Assembly: GCF_016860605.1 (NCBI RefSeq)
Contig: NZ_BNJR01000014.1
Span: forward strand, 62,001 to 126,000
DNA from: Lentilactobacillus fungorum
GTDB taxonomy: Bacteria > Bacillota > Bacilli > Lactobacillales > Lactobacillaceae
Reading direction: 5' to 3'
Length of the DNA stretch: 64,000 bases
The translations under genes were made by a program, and so were the position numbers. Positions within the stretch are counted from its first letter, which is position 1. Each line of letters opens with the position of its first letter. A model generated the notes under the pieces. It saw only the letters and a program-made list of their open reading frames with translations, ran no database searches and was not told the origin of the DNA. Positions 37,007 to 46,269 of the stretch are shown here, in pieces.

Positions 37007-37879
37007 TCACTTTTGACGATGGGAAACTTCTGTTTTGACTGCTTCAACGACTTTTTGAATTGGCATCTTTTGTCCTGTCCATTCCAAAAACGAACCAGCT
37101 GCCTGATGGACCAACATGCCAATCCCATTAGCTGCCCGACTGCCTTGCTGTTTGGCTGCCTGAACAAATGGTGTTAACAATGGAAAATAAACCACATCGA
37201 CCACCACGTGCTGTGGTCCCAATCGATTCATCAACTGCTGGCTAACTGGCAGCTGCTGGTTGCCGGCCATTCCAACATTAGTTGCGTTGACAACAATTTG
37301 GCTGTCATCAAATGACCGCGCCATTGCTGCTTGGTCTTCGTAAGCAACAACCGCCACGTTAGGCGACCACCTTGTCATTTGTTGTCGGACTTGGGTGAAC
37401 GTTTGATTTTGCCGTTTGAAAACATTAATTTGAGCTGCATCGGCATCAATCGCCGCGGCGACAATTGCTCGGCCGGCACCACCGGCTCCTAAGACAGTTA
37501 ATGTTTGGTTAGCAACCTCAACGCCATTCGCATGCAAGGCATCGATAAACCCTTGACCATCTGTACTGTCGCCAAACAATCGGCCGTCACGGTTAACCAC
37601 CGTATTAACAGCCTGAAGCCGGGCTGCTCTGGGACTTATTTCATCCAGCATCGGGATCACGGCTGTTTTGAGTGGCATCGATAAATTAAAGCCGCCAATA
37701 TTCATTACCCGCATGGCTGCCAAACTGGTAGAAAGCCCAGCCGGCGTGACGTCAAATGCCAGGTAAGTACCATTTATTCCAGTTGCTTTAAAGCTGGTAT
37801 TATGAATCAGTGGCGACAAGCTGTGAGCCGCTGGATGAGCCAGCAGGCCAAATAATTGTGTGTGACCATTAATCATCAC
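37007..37879 (-). CDS. aroE: Shikimate dehydrogenase
   Basis: 290 residues. The start is GTG 37879 (AGGAG at 8 nt) or ATG 37876. Shikimate-binding HSLSPLIHN, catalytic Lys in LSMPLKTAVIP, NADP-binding GAGGAGRAIV and the dinucleotide-side NATNVGM. It reduces 3-dehydroshikimate to shikimate. Last gene of the operon. Confidence 0.93.
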   Translation of the reverse strand: MMINGHTQLFGLLAHPAAHSLSPLIHNTSFKATGINGTYLAFDVTPAGLSTSLAAMRVMNIGGFNLSMPLKTAVIPMLDEISPRAARLQAVNTVVNRDGRLFGDSTDGQGFIDALHANGVEVANQTLTVLGAGGAGRAIVAAAIDADAAQINVFKRQNQTFTQVRQQMTRWSPNVAVVAYEDQAAMARSFDDSQIVVNATNVGMAGNQQLPVSQQLMNRLGPQHVVVDVVYFPLLTPFVQAAKQQGSRAANGIGMLVHQAAGSFLEWTGQKMPIQKVVEAVKTEVSHRQK

Positions 37880-37893
37880 TGATATTCTCCTAT

Positions 37894-38400
37894 CTATTGG
37901 ATCATCAATAATTGCCGTTTCAAAATTTTAACAATTTCAATCGGTGTCAATTTATCCGTAGCAATCCGATAATTGCTGACTTGCTCGTATCGGTCATCAC
38001 GCTGGCTTTTTAAATCAACTAACCCACTTAACCCAAGTTCTTTGGCAAGCGGCCGGCCAGTATCATCCTTTAGTCGCTTCATAATGGTTTCTGGCAACAC
38101 GTCTAATAAAATGACTGGCACATTGCTCTTTTGCAGCAAGCTAAAGTTAGCTGCTTGAATTGGCGTGCCGCCACCGGTCCCCAAAATCCCTTCTTGGGCC
38201 AGCGACCGCGCCAAGGCAATGTGTTCCAATTGGCGGAAGGCCGCTTCACCATTCTCGTCAAATATCTGTTGGATTGACTTGCCAGCCATCGCCACAATGA
38301 TGTCATCCAAATCATGGTAGGGCACGTTTAATTGTTGTGCTAATAATTGGCCCACGGTTGTTTTACCACTACCCATGAATCCCACTAAAATTGCTTGCAT
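37894..38400 (-). CDS. aroK: Shikimate kinase
   Basis: 168 residues. Walker A GFMGSGKTTVGQ, shikimate-binding Asp in HDLDDIIV, GGGTPI, and LID Arg in DDTGRPLA. It phosphorylates shikimate. It lies 14 nt from aroE and 14 nt after tyrA, RBS TTAGGAGGTGG. Confidence 0.93.
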   Translation of the reverse strand: MQAILVGFMGSGKTTVGQLLAQQLNVPYHDLDDIIVAMAGKSIQQIFDENGEAAFRQLEHIALARSLAQEGILGTGGGTPIQAANFSLLQKSNVPVILLDVLPETIMKRLKDDTGRPLAKELGLSGLVDLKSQRDDRYEQVSNYRIATDKLTPIEIVKILKRQLLMIQ

Positions 38401-38414
38401 CAGCCTCCCACCTC

Positions 38415-39266
38415 CTAATGATTGAGGGACTTGCGAATCTTACTAGCTGCTTCAAATATTTCAAAAACCCGTTGGCGATCGCCCCGCTTAATGGCAGCTT
38501 GAAGTTCAGATAACTGGTTTTTGAACTGATCAAGATCACGGGTAATTTCGTCAGCATTACTTAAGGCAACGGCCGTCCACATTTCTGGACTGGCACCGGC
38601 AATTCGAGTCGTGTCCTTAAAGCCACCGGCAGCGACTTTTAAACCAAGTGGGTTGTTTTCCAGCGATTTGGCAACCGTATTAACTAAGGTTGTCGCGACG
38701 ATGTGGGGGACATGACTGAGTTCGCTTACCAAGTGGTCATGCGCCTTGGCGTCAATCATCTGCCAATTAACATTTGCCGGGGCCATTAGCCGCTTGAACT
38801 GATTGAGTTGGGTATCGGTTTGTGATTGGGCAACCAAAAAATAAGCTGCCCCAGAAAATAAATCGACACGACCAAAACGGCTGCCAACCTTATCGGAGCC
38901 CGCCATGGGATGACCACCAACAAACGCTACTTGACGAGCCGATAAATGCGTCGCCGCAGCCATAATCTTGACCTTGGAACTGCCAACGTCAGTGACTAAA
39001 ACATCTGGCTTGAGTGATAAAGACACTAGTTCATTAATTTGTTCGATAATGACAGACACTGGTCCGGCTAAAACAATCAAGTCAGCTAGTGGCGCTGCCT
39101 CAGCAAATGACCGCCGCTGATCAATCACCAGCTGGGCCATTAAAAAGTCCACCGAACGGTCATCCGGGTCCACGCCGATTATTTGGATCGTTGAATCAGC
39201 TTGTTTGATTATCCGGGCAATCGAACTGCCAATTAATCCCAAACCGCTAATTAAAACTGTCCTCAT
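38415..39266 (-). CDS. tyrA: Prephenate dehydrogenase
   Basis: 283 residues. NAD motif GLGLIGSSIARI at 8-19, GGHPMAGSDKVGS with the conserved active-site His, LSHVPHIVATTLV. It converts prephenate to 4-hydroxyphenylpyruvate for tyrosine. No C-terminal ACT domain, so tyrosine control probably rests on the leader-peptide attenuator. No prephenate dehydratase (pheA) is in the window. Confidence 0.92.
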   Translation of the reverse strand: MRTVLISGLGLIGSSIARIIKQADSTIQIIGVDPDDRSVDFLMAQLVIDQRRSFAEAAPLADLIVLAGPVSVIIEQINELVSLSLKPDVLVTDVGSSKVKIMAAATHLSARQVAFVGGHPMAGSDKVGSRFGRVDLFSGAAYFLVAQSQTDTQLNQFKRLMAPANVNWQMIDAKAHDHLVSELSHVPHIVATTLVNTVAKSLENNPLGLKVAAGGFKDTTRIAGASPEMWTAVALSNADEITRDLDQFKNQLSELQAAIKRGDRQRVFEIFEAASKIRKSLNH

Positions 39267-39284
39267 GTGCCAACCTCTCCCTCC

Positions 39285-40571
39285 CTATAACAGCTTTGTC
39301 AAATCATTGAAAAATTCGGGATAAGAAATGTTGATACTGTCGGCACCGTCAAGAGTCAATGGTTCGTCGACCAAAAGCGCGGCGATTGCCATCACCATGC
39401 CAATTCGATGATCCCCATGACTACTTAACTGAGGATTTGTCACGTGCCAAGGCTTGGTGCCATCGATAACGAATCCATCTGGTTGTTCTTCAATCGCAAT
39501 CCCCATTTTTTTAAATTCTTCGACAATGACCGCAATCCGATCCGTTTCTTTAATCCGTAATTCGCCGGCCCCTGAAATCTTGCTGACGCCATTTGCCTTT
39601 GCAGCTAATAACGCCACTAACGGTAGTTCGTCAATGACTCCCGGAATCTCCTTTGAGCCGATGGTTATTGGCCGCAAATCAGCACTTTTAACCATAATGT
39701 CAGCAAGCGGTTCGCCGTGCCGCCGAATATTTGTAACCTGAACGTGGCCGCCCATCCGTTCTAATATGGTCAGTAATCCCGTTCTCGTTTTATTGATACC
39801 AACATCCATCAGTTGAATTTCAGAATTTTCAACCAAACTTGCCGCAGTTACGAAAAAGGCGGCCGATGACATGTCACCAGGGATTGTCAATGTCATGCCC
39901 GTTAATTTAGGCGCTGGATGAACCGTCAGCGTTACCTCGTCTGGCTCACAGTCAATCTCGGCACCAAAGGCTTTTAACATCATTTCAGTATGATTTCTGG
40001 TGGGCTGTTTTTCCACAAAAATTGATGCCTTATCTGCTTGGAGGGCCGCCAATATGAGGGCACTTTTAACTTGTGCGCTGGCTACCTTTAGATGATAATC
40101 AACCGCGTGGAGTTGACTGCCGTGAATGGTTGCCGGCAGGTGCCCATCACTTACATCAATGTGGGCGCCCATCTCCGCTAATGGTTCGCTGACTCGCCGC
40201 ATGGGGCGCTTGGATAGTGAGGCATCACCAATCAGTTTTGTATCAAAGGCTTGCCCAGCTAATAATCCCATGATTAACCGAGTTGTCGTTCCAGAATTCC
40301 CCATATCAAGAGGCCTTACCGGTTGTTTGAGCCCGTGGAGGCCAACCCCTTCAATTGTGACAGTTTGACCATCACGTTTAATCGGCACCCCCAATTGTTG
40401 AAACGCATGAAGGGTTGACAGGCAATCAGCCGCCGTTAAAAAGTGGTGCAATACTGTTTGGCCTTCACTAATTGCACCAAGCATCACCCCGCGATGCGAA
40501 ATGCTTTTGTCACCCGGTACAGTAATTTTGCCGTGTAGACCATGCTGTGGTTGTGTTTGTAGTTCTTTCAT
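39285..40571 (-). CDS. aroA: 3-phosphoshikimate 1-carboxyvinyltransferase (EPSP synthase)
   Basis: 428 residues. VPGDKSISHRGVMLGAI, LDMGNSGTTTRLIMGLLAG, Lys/Asp/Glu catalytic regions including IKETDRIA and SHGDHRIGMVMAIAALL. It joins PEP to shikimate 3-phosphate. AGGAGG lies 13 nt before the ATG, a long spacing. Four palindromic repeats separate it from aroC, ending 25 nt before the start. Confidence 0.94.
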   Translation of the reverse strand: MKELQTQPQHGLHGKITVPGDKSISHRGVMLGAISEGQTVLHHFLTAADCLSTLHAFQQLGVPIKRDGQTVTIEGVGLHGLKQPVRPLDMGNSGTTTRLIMGLLAGQAFDTKLIGDASLSKRPMRRVSEPLAEMGAHIDVSDGHLPATIHGSQLHAVDYHLKVASAQVKSALILAALQADKASIFVEKQPTRNHTEMMLKAFGAEIDCEPDEVTLTVHPAPKLTGMTLTIPGDMSSAAFFVTAASLVENSEIQLMDVGINKTRTGLLTILERMGGHVQVTNIRRHGEPLADIMVKSADLRPITIGSKEIPGVIDELPLVALLAAKANGVSKISGAGELRIKETDRIAVIVEEFKKMGIAIEEQPDGFVIDGTKPWHVTNPQLSSHGDHRIGMVMAIAALLVDEPLTLDGADSINISYPEFFNDLTKLL

Positions 40572-40596
40572 TTATGTTCGGTGTCCTCCTGTTAAA

Positions 40597-41084
40597 GTGA
40601 GCGGAGCAAAGCGCTTAGAAAGCGGAACCTAAGGCGGCTTGGCCAGAAATCCCGGGCTTGGATTTTTGGGCAAGTTGACTTAGGTGCAGCTTTCTGCTTT
40701 GCGTAGCTGTCCTAGTAAAGTGAGCGGAGCAAAGCGCTTAGAAACTGGAGCATAAGGCAGCTTGGCCGGAAATCCCGGGTTTGGATTTTTGGACAAGTTG
40801 ACTTAGGTGCAGCTTTCTGCCTGGCGTAGCTGTCCTAGTAAAGTGAGCGGAGCAAAGCGCTTAGAAACTGGAGCATAAGGCGGCTTGGCCGGAAATCCCG
40901 GGTTTGGATTTTTGGACAAGTTGACTTAGGTGCAGCTTTCTGCCTGGCGTAGCTGTCCTAAAAATCAGTGAGCGGAGCCAGGCGGTTAGAAAGCGGAGCG
41001 TAAGGCTCCTCTAACAGAAATCCCCGGGCCTGGGATTTTTGTTAGAGGTGCTTATATGGAGCTTTCTGCCTGGCGCAGCTATCC
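40597..41084 (-). repeat. Palindromic repeat block 5 (4 copies inside the aro operon)
   Basis: Units 40597-40712, 40720-40835, 40843-40958 and 40968-41084. The terminal TAGGA of the last unit supplies the aroC stop codon (TAG, 41086-41084). Two units have mismatched outer arms (AGAAACT opposite AGCTTTCT), as if recombined between subtypes. Confidence 0.9.
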
Positions 41085-42250
41085 TAAAAATCCCTAACTT
41101 CTTTTCGGTAAGCTGCCAATTGTTCCTGCAGCCGTTGAAGATTATCCCCATCAAATTGGTCAGTAATCGCCTTAGCCAATTCAATTGCCACGACACTTTC
41201 AATCACAATGGATGCCGGCACGATTGCCGTTGTATCAGACCGTTCAACGCTAGCCTTTTTAACCTCTTTGGTTTCAACGTCAACACTTTGCAATGGTTTA
41301 TAAAGCGTTGGAATCGGCTTCATTGCTGCCTTGACGATAATTGGCATTCCATTGGTCATCCCACCTTCAAAGCCGCCAAGGTGATCACTCTCCCGAGAAA
41401 AACCGGTTGATTGGTCCCAATCAATTTCATCCATCACTTGGCTGCCAAACCGGGTAGCCGCTTGAAAGCCATCACCAATTTCGACGCCTTTCATCGCATT
41501 AACGCCCATAACGGCCGCTGCCAGCTTGGCGTCTAGCTTGGTATCACAACTCACGTAACTACCAAGTCCGGCCGGTACGTTGGCTGCAACTACGCGAATA
41601 ACGCCGCCCAGTGTATCACCGTCTTTTTTAGTTTGATCAATCAAATTATGAATCCGCTCAACTTGGGTTTGGTCAATCACTCGCAAATCATTTTTAGCGA
41701 GTTCGTCTTCAATCTTAGCAACATCCAATTCTTCATGATCGGCAGTGGTAATTGAACCGATTTGTTCAACGTAGCCAACCAGTTGAATTCCCAACTGAGC
41801 CAATAATTGTTTACAAATGGCGCCAATTGCGACTCGCATAGCCGTTTCTCTGGCCGAAGAGCGTTCCAAAACATTTCGCAAATCACGATGCCGGTACTTC
41901 ATACCGCCAACCAAATCAGCGTGGCCTGGCCGTGGACGTTCGACTTTGCGCAACGTATTTTCAGCAGTCGCTGGACTCGTTGGATTCATAATTTCATGCC
42001 AATGGGCGTGGTCACGGTTGTTAACGACTAACGCAATTGGCGATCCCAAAGTTACTCCGTGACGGACACCGCCAACAATCGTCACTTGGTCATGCTCAAT
42101 TTTTTGGCGATTACCACGACCGTAACCACCCTGACGTTTTTTTAATTGTGCGTTAACCGCCTCAACGTCTAAGTGAAGCCCACTTGGAATTCCTTCTAGA
42201 ATCCCCGTCAGCTGTGGCCCATGAGATTCCCCTGCAGTTAAATAATTCAT
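41084..42250 (-). CDS. aroC: Chorismate synthase
   Basis: 388 residues, beginning MNYLTAGESHGPQLTGILEGIPSG with the first FMN-binding His. RPGHADLVGGMKY and SARETAMRVAIGAICK follow. It forms chorismate from EPSP with reduced FMN. The ATG overlaps the chorismate mutase stop (TAATG). The stop codon overlaps the first base of repeat block 5, so the last residues may have changed when the repeat arrived. Confidence 0.94.
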   Translation of the reverse strand: MNYLTAGESHGPQLTGILEGIPSGLHLDVEAVNAQLKKRQGGYGRGNRQKIEHDQVTIVGGVRHGVTLGSPIALVVNNRDHAHWHEIMNPTSPATAENTLRKVERPRPGHADLVGGMKYRHRDLRNVLERSSARETAMRVAIGAICKQLLAQLGIQLVGYVEQIGSITTADHEELDVAKIEDELAKNDLRVIDQTQVERIHNLIDQTKKDGDTLGGVIRVVAANVPAGLGSYVSCDTKLDAKLAAAVMGVNAMKGVEIGDGFQAATRFGSQVMDEIDWDQSTGFSRESDHLGGFEGGMTNGMPIIVKAAMKPIPTLYKPLQSVDVETKEVKKASVERSDTTAIVPASIVIESVVAIELAKAITDQFDGDNLQRLQEQLAAYRKEVRDF

Positions 42251-42585
42251 TACCGTTCTCCCTTTTTAGTTTGTTGACTATTTTTTATCAATTCACATTG
42301 GTAAGCTCGCGAATTGGCCAAAATTTCGTGATAAATATTTTCAATATAGTCAGCAGTCGCATCATCCGAATTAACCGCCCTTACCCGCTTTAAAACGGTC
42401 TGTTCGCGATTTTGATCCAAAACCGTCACTTGGTTTTGTTTCTTAATTTGACCAATCAATGCGGCAACTTGAAATCGTTGGGCCAGCAGCCTCACAATTG
42501 ACTCATCCAAGTAGTCAATTTGCTTTCTGGCAGCCTTCATTTCGGCTGGATCACTCATCATTAGCTGTTTAGTTTTATCTTCCAT
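42250..42585 (-). CDS. Chorismate mutase (AroQ type)
   Basis: 111 residues, GAGGTG upstream. All-helical AroQ signature: RKQIDYLDESIVRLLAQRFQVAALIGQIKKQ, then NREQTVLKRV. It converts chorismate to prephenate, feeding tyrA in the same operon. First gene after the Tyr/Phe attenuator. Confidence 0.9.
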   Translation of the reverse strand: MEDKTKQLMMSDPAEMKAARKQIDYLDESIVRLLAQRFQVAALIGQIKKQNQVTVLDQNREQTVLKRVRAVNSDDATADYIENIYHEILANSRAYQCELIKNSQQTKKGER

Positions 42586-42608
42586 TATGTCACCTCGTCA
42601 TTTCAGTT

Positions 42609-42770
42609 AAAAAAAGGCCAGCTAGATAATTATCCAGCTGGCTTACGAAACTCGTAGGAAATTGGTTCTTACCCAGCTAGATCATTGCGTCTAGCGGGCC
42701 ACAACAAAGTTTTGACTTTGCACCACTTGACGCGAACGCGCATCTTGCGTCCGCATCTAAGCGGACGCTA
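42609..42770 (-). promoter_or_regulatory. Tyr/Phe leader attenuator of the aro operon
   Basis: Minus-strand segments: A GCGTCCGC (42768-42761, touching the leader stop), B GCGGACGC (42754-42747), C GCGTC (42733-42729), D GACGC (42691-42687), E CTAGCTGGG (42680-42672), F GCCAGCTGG (42642-42634), G at 42629-42617. F:G is the terminator (13-bp inverted repeat, then TTTTTTT). E:F (8 bp) is the antiterminator. GCTAG/CTAGC plus CCC/GGG (42698-42691 with 42680-42672) is the anti-antiterminator. A free gives A:B, C:D, E:F (on). A masked by a ribosome at the stop gives B:C, D:E, F:G (off). Confidence 0.75.
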
Positions 42771-42827
42771 TCTAAAGTAGGCATAGCCAAAATAATAAGT
42801 AGTAGTCGTCAGGATAAGAGTTGTCAT
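42768..42827 (-). CDS. Tyr/Phe leader peptide (19 aa, YYFGYAYF)
   Basis: ATG 42827, RBS AGAGAGG. 19 residues ending TTTTYYFGYAYFR, with four Tyr and two Phe in eight positions, stop TAG 42770-42768. It precedes chorismate mutase, aroC, aroA, tyrA, aroK and aroE. It is a leader peptide for ribosome-mediated attenuation. Confidence 0.85.
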   Translation of the reverse strand: MTTLILTTTTYYFGYAYFR

Positions 42828-42860
42828 TAACACCAATTCCTCTCTTTTAAAGTTATAGTC

Positions 42861-42889
42861 ATTAAAACATATTAGAAATTATCCGTCAA
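42861..42889 (-). promoter_or_regulatory. Promoter of the aro operon
   Basis: TTGACG (42889-42884), 17-nt spacer, TTTAAT (42866-42861), about 33 nt before the leader-peptide ATG. Confidence 0.7.
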
Positions 42890-43004
42890 CCCTAATCATT
42901 TTCTCATTTTGATCGATTCCCCTTGGTTTGTTTGATTGACTTCCATTTACCAGAATGCAAAAATATAGCTGTAATCGTTATTACATCCTTAGGAAGTGAT
43001 TAAC

Positions 43005-44021
43005 TTGGCTCATAAACATTTATTATTGGCATTGGGAATTGTCGCTGCCAGCATCGCGGCTTTCCAATTCCATCCCACTCAACCTGCATTAGCTGCTGTC
43101 AAGAAGCCATTAACATTTGGTGATATTACTAATAATAACCTTCACCGATTAGGAACCATCCGTCAATTAACCCGTTCCCAGTTAGCCGAAGATCACCATT
43201 TGACAGGTAAACAAGTTCAACAGCTTGTTTATTTACCATTACCGAAACATCTAACGGCTCACAATTTCACTTTAAGCAAAACGCACTTGACCGTTCACTT
43301 AGTTAAAAATGCTTATAACGTCAGCCGAGTGGCAATCCCGCTCAATAAGTTAACTGGCATTATTTTGAACCGCTACATGCCTAGTCAATATGATTATACC
43401 AAGCCTCAAACGCCCAAAAAGGTCGTGTCGCTTACCTTCGATGATGGTCCGGACCCAACGTTAACGCCTAAACTATTGAAAATTCTTCATAACTATCATG
43501 TTCATGCAACCTTCTTTGAAGTCGGCAATAGTGTCATGAAGTATCCAAGTACTAGTCGACTCGTCTTAAAATATGGCGATCAACTCGGCAACCATTCTTG
43601 GAATCATCCCCAGCTGACGAACTTAAGCAGTTCATCAGCTTTGCGCCAAATTGCCTTGGCCGACGCGGCCATTTACAAAGCAACTGGTACTTTACCGCAA
43701 TACATCCGAGCTCCTTATGGTGCCATTAATTCACGGGTTGGCAATTTATTTGACCGACCAACTATTCAGTGGTCCGTTGATTCTAAGGATTGGTCTTACC
43801 TCAACACCGCCAAAACCGTTAACCACGTACTAGCAACCACGCACAACGGATCAATTATCCTGATGCATGATATTCACCCAACGTCAGTTGCAGCGGTTCC
43901 TCAAATTATCCAAAAGCTCAAGAAGCGCGGTTATACATTCGTGACGCTGCCCAACCTGATCCAAAAGCCATTGTTATCGGGCTTGCAGTATTTTGGTAGA
44001 GGCGATTACCGCGACGTTTAA
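43005..44021 (+). CDS. Secreted polysaccharide deacetylase (NodB domain)
   Basis: 338 residues from TTG 43005 (AGGAAG at good spacing; GTG 42996 overlaps it). Signal peptide LLLALGIVAASIAAF to about residue 30. NodB motifs: SLTFDDGPDP (catalytic Asp), HSWNHPQL (metal His pair), IRAPYG and LMHDIHPTS. It deacetylates a cell-envelope N-acetylglucosamine polymer, peptidoglycan or another. Specific substrate not determined. Confidence 0.85.
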   Translation: MAHKHLLLALGIVAASIAAFQFHPTQPALAAVKKPLTFGDITNNNLHRLGTIRQLTRSQLAEDHHLTGKQVQQLVYLPLPKHLTAHNFTLSKTHLTVHLVKNAYNVSRVAIPLNKLTGIILNRYMPSQYDYTKPQTPKKVVSLTFDDGPDPTLTPKLLKILHNYHVHATFFEVGNSVMKYPSTSRLVLKYGDQLGNHSWNHPQLTNLSSSSALRQIALADAAIYKATGTLPQYIRAPYGAINSRVGNLFDRPTIQWSVDSKDWSYLNTAKTVNHVLATTHNGSIILMHDIHPTSVAAVPQIIQKLKKRGYTFVTLPNLIQKPLLSGLQYFGRGDYRDV

Positions 44022-44028
44022 TTCAACA

Positions 44029-44057
44029 TTGATTCCAGCCATTGAACTTGGTAGAAT
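44029..44057 (+). promoter_or_regulatory. aroD promoter
   Basis: TTGATT (44029-44034), 17-nt spacer, TAGAAT (44052-44057). It rules out the ATG at 44042 as the aroD start. Confidence 0.7.
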
Positions 44058-44092
44058 ATGTGAAACTAGCAAACGAGAGGCCTTTTTCCATC

Positions 44093-44839
44093 ATGAGTAA
44101 AGCAGTTACGGTTAAAACCACCACTTTTAGCGCCGGCACAACCCGAATTGCCGTTCCAATTACCAGCAGGCAGCCGGATCAGCTTATTACAGAAGCTAAA
44201 CGAGCGATTAAAATGCACCCGGATGTGATCGAATGGCGACTTGATTTTTTTAACGATCTCGATAATCCCGCAGTTCTTAAAAAAACTGGTTTACAACTCA
44301 AAAAGTTACTTGGCAACATTATCCTCCTCACTACATTTCGAACGGCAACCGAGGGTGGCAATCAAGCACTTGCTACAATTGATTACTTCCAGTTGTACCA
44401 ATTACTCATCACTAACCATCTTGCTGACATGCTAGACATCGAACTTAGCCAAAACGCAACCAACGTCCAACAGTTAATCAGGCTGGCCCACAACCAGCAC
44501 ATCACCGTTATTTTAAGCAATCATGACTTTCAGCGAACGCCAACGGAAGCTGAAATTGTCCGCCGGCTGGTTCAGATGCAGCACCGGCATGCCGACATTG
44601 CCAAAATTGCGGTGATGCCACAAGCCGCGGATGATGTCTTGACTTTGGTAAAGGCCACCAAGCGAGCTGCTCAATTATTGACCATTCCGATCGTGACAAT
44701 GTCGATGGGAGAATTAGGCAAAATCACTCGGATCTCTGGTCCTCAAACTGGTTCTGTATTGTCATTTGCCACCGTAGGAAAACAATCGGCCCCAGGGCAA
44801 ATGCCAATTGCAGAATTACGAGCTGATCTGACAAATTAG
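44093..44839 (+). CDS. aroD: 3-dehydroquinate dehydratase, type I
   Basis: 248 residues from ATG 44093. EWRLDFF, TFRTATEGG, catalytic His in SNHDFQRTP and Schiff-base Lys in ADIAKIAVMP. It dehydrates 3-dehydroquinate, the step before AroE. It is transcribed separately from the aro operon, with no attenuator. DAHP synthase and 3-dehydroquinate synthase genes are not in the window. Confidence 0.92.
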   Translation: MSKAVTVKTTTFSAGTTRIAVPITSRQPDQLITEAKRAIKMHPDVIEWRLDFFNDLDNPAVLKKTGLQLKKLLGNIILLTTFRTATEGGNQALATIDYFQLYQLLITNHLADMLDIELSQNATNVQQLIRLAHNQHITVILSNHDFQRTPTEAEIVRRLVQMQHRHADIAKIAVMPQAADDVLTLVKATKRAAQLLTIPIVTMSMGELGKITRISGPQTGSVLSFATVGKQSAPGQMPIAELRADLTN

Positions 44840-44855
44840 CAACTGGAGATTAAAT

Positions 44856-44894
44856 AAAAAACATGGAAGGCCAATTGGCAATTCCATGTTTTTT
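44856..44894. terminator. Bidirectional terminator after aroD
   Basis: AAAAAACATGGAA (44856-44868) with TTCCATGTTTTTT (44882-44894) between convergent genes. Confidence 0.9.
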
Positions 44895-44905
44895 ATTGAT
44901 CTTTC

Positions 44906-46237
44906 TTAATAGTAAGTTGCAACGTCATACATCTTCTGTGCAAAAGTCTTGGTACTGACATTATTCGCCAGCGGACCTTGATTGGTAAATACCAGCGCCA
45001 AATGGTAGTTGTCATTTCTCGCATAGTAGCTTGTATGAAAGCTCGTGCCACCAAAGGAGCCGTTATTGTATTTAATGCCTTTTTGGGTCACGTAAAAGCC
45101 ACCAGAATAAACGCTGCCATAGCTAAGCAGCTGTTGGTACTGTTTGGCAGTTAGAATCTGGCCATTTTGCAAGCCGAGCACAAACTGATAGAAATCACTC
45201 GGGGTGCTCAATAAGTTGCCAGCGCCTGGAATGGCAGATAATCTAGGCATCGAGACTGCGTGGGTGCCAGTATAATTGGTCTTATTATTTCCCACATACC
45301 CCATTGCGACAACTGCTTTGGTATCCGGCGATTGATCGTCCACGATCAGGGTATTCTTCATTCCTAATTTATCCAAGATCCGTGTCTGGAGATTAGCGGC
45401 GTAACTTTTACCAGTTATCTTGGTAATAATGCCTGCCAATAGAATGTAATTGGCATCACTATAATCAAACTGATGGCTGTTAGTCGACTTCAATCGTTTG
45501 ACAACACTATTATAAGCTTGATTTTCGGTCATTTGATCATCGGGTGTTATATCCGTATTGTCTAATCCTGAAGTCATCGACAACATTTGTTTGATCGTGA
45601 TGTTTTTGCTATATGGCACACTAGGATAATATTTTGCTAACGTCGTCGAGGCAGATAGCTTTGATGAATCAATTAACTGCTGAATCATCGCACCGGTCAT
45701 TGCCTTTTGCAAAGAGGCCAGAGGGTAAACGACTGACCCATCCCCGTTATTTGGCGTGTTATGAGCCAGATCAGCGAACCCATTGCTGACGGTGATGGCT
45801 TTTTTACTCCCTGAAGGAGCCAATAAAGCAGTCCCAATCGCGTCAGATTGCTTCATCGTCGCTAATGCAATTTGTGATAACGTGGCAGACTTAATACCAT
45901 GTGCGTTCATCCAACCAATCATTTTATTAAAATATCGGAGTTGAACGTAAGAACCTGTCTTGGTCGTCTTAGTTTGCATTACCCTGACATAGTCATTATT
46001 ATACTGACTACCATTGGCATCGGCAGACGTTGTACTGGCACTCGTATCGTAAGGGCCTGAGTTATACAGCGGATAGCCCTTGGCAATCGTTGGTTGATTA
46101 ACAATTTGGGCATCGTATCGACTACTGCTGCTGCTTAGGATTGGATTATAACTAGCCTTTACTTTATACGTCATAAAGGATCCAGCCAGTAGCAGTCCAG
46201 CTAAAAAAAGCAATCCATCCTTGAGCTTTATTCTCAT
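44906..46237 (-). CDS. Exported serine hydrolase (beta-lactamase-like) with GW-like domain
   Basis: 443 residues from ATG 46237. N-terminal hydrophobic signal or anchor (LLFLAGLLLAGSFM). A GW/SH3-like module at about 70-125 (GSYVQLRYFNKMIGWMNAHG). Then the penicillin-binding fold: SxxK as SLQK, and YSDANY where the usual motif is YSN. It is 32 nt downstream of dltD, so probably the last gene of the dlt operon. It may act as a D-alanyl esterase or carboxypeptidase on teichoic acid or peptidoglycan (inference). Related to the hydrolase at 51194-52396. Confidence 0.8.
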   Translation of the reverse strand: MRIKLKDGLLFLAGLLLAGSFMTYKVKASYNPILSSSSSRYDAQIVNQPTIAKGYPLYNSGPYDTSASTTSADANGSQYNNDYVRVMQTKTTKTGSYVQLRYFNKMIGWMNAHGIKSATLSQIALATMKQSDAIGTALLAPSGSKKAITVSNGFADLAHNTPNNGDGSVVYPLASLQKAMTGAMIQQLIDSSKLSASTTLAKYYPSVPYSKNITIKQMLSMTSGLDNTDITPDDQMTENQAYNSVVKRLKSTNSHQFDYSDANYILLAGIITKITGKSYAANLQTRILDKLGMKNTLIVDDQSPDTKAVVAMGYVGNNKTNYTGTHAVSMPRLSAIPGAGNLLSTPSDFYQFVLGLQNGQILTAKQYQQLLSYGSVYSGGFYVTQKGIKYNNGSFGGTSFHTSYYARNDNYHLALVFTNQGPLANNVSTKTFAQKMYDVATYY

Positions 46238-46269
46238 TTCCTCATCACCATCGATTCCTTTCAAATCAA

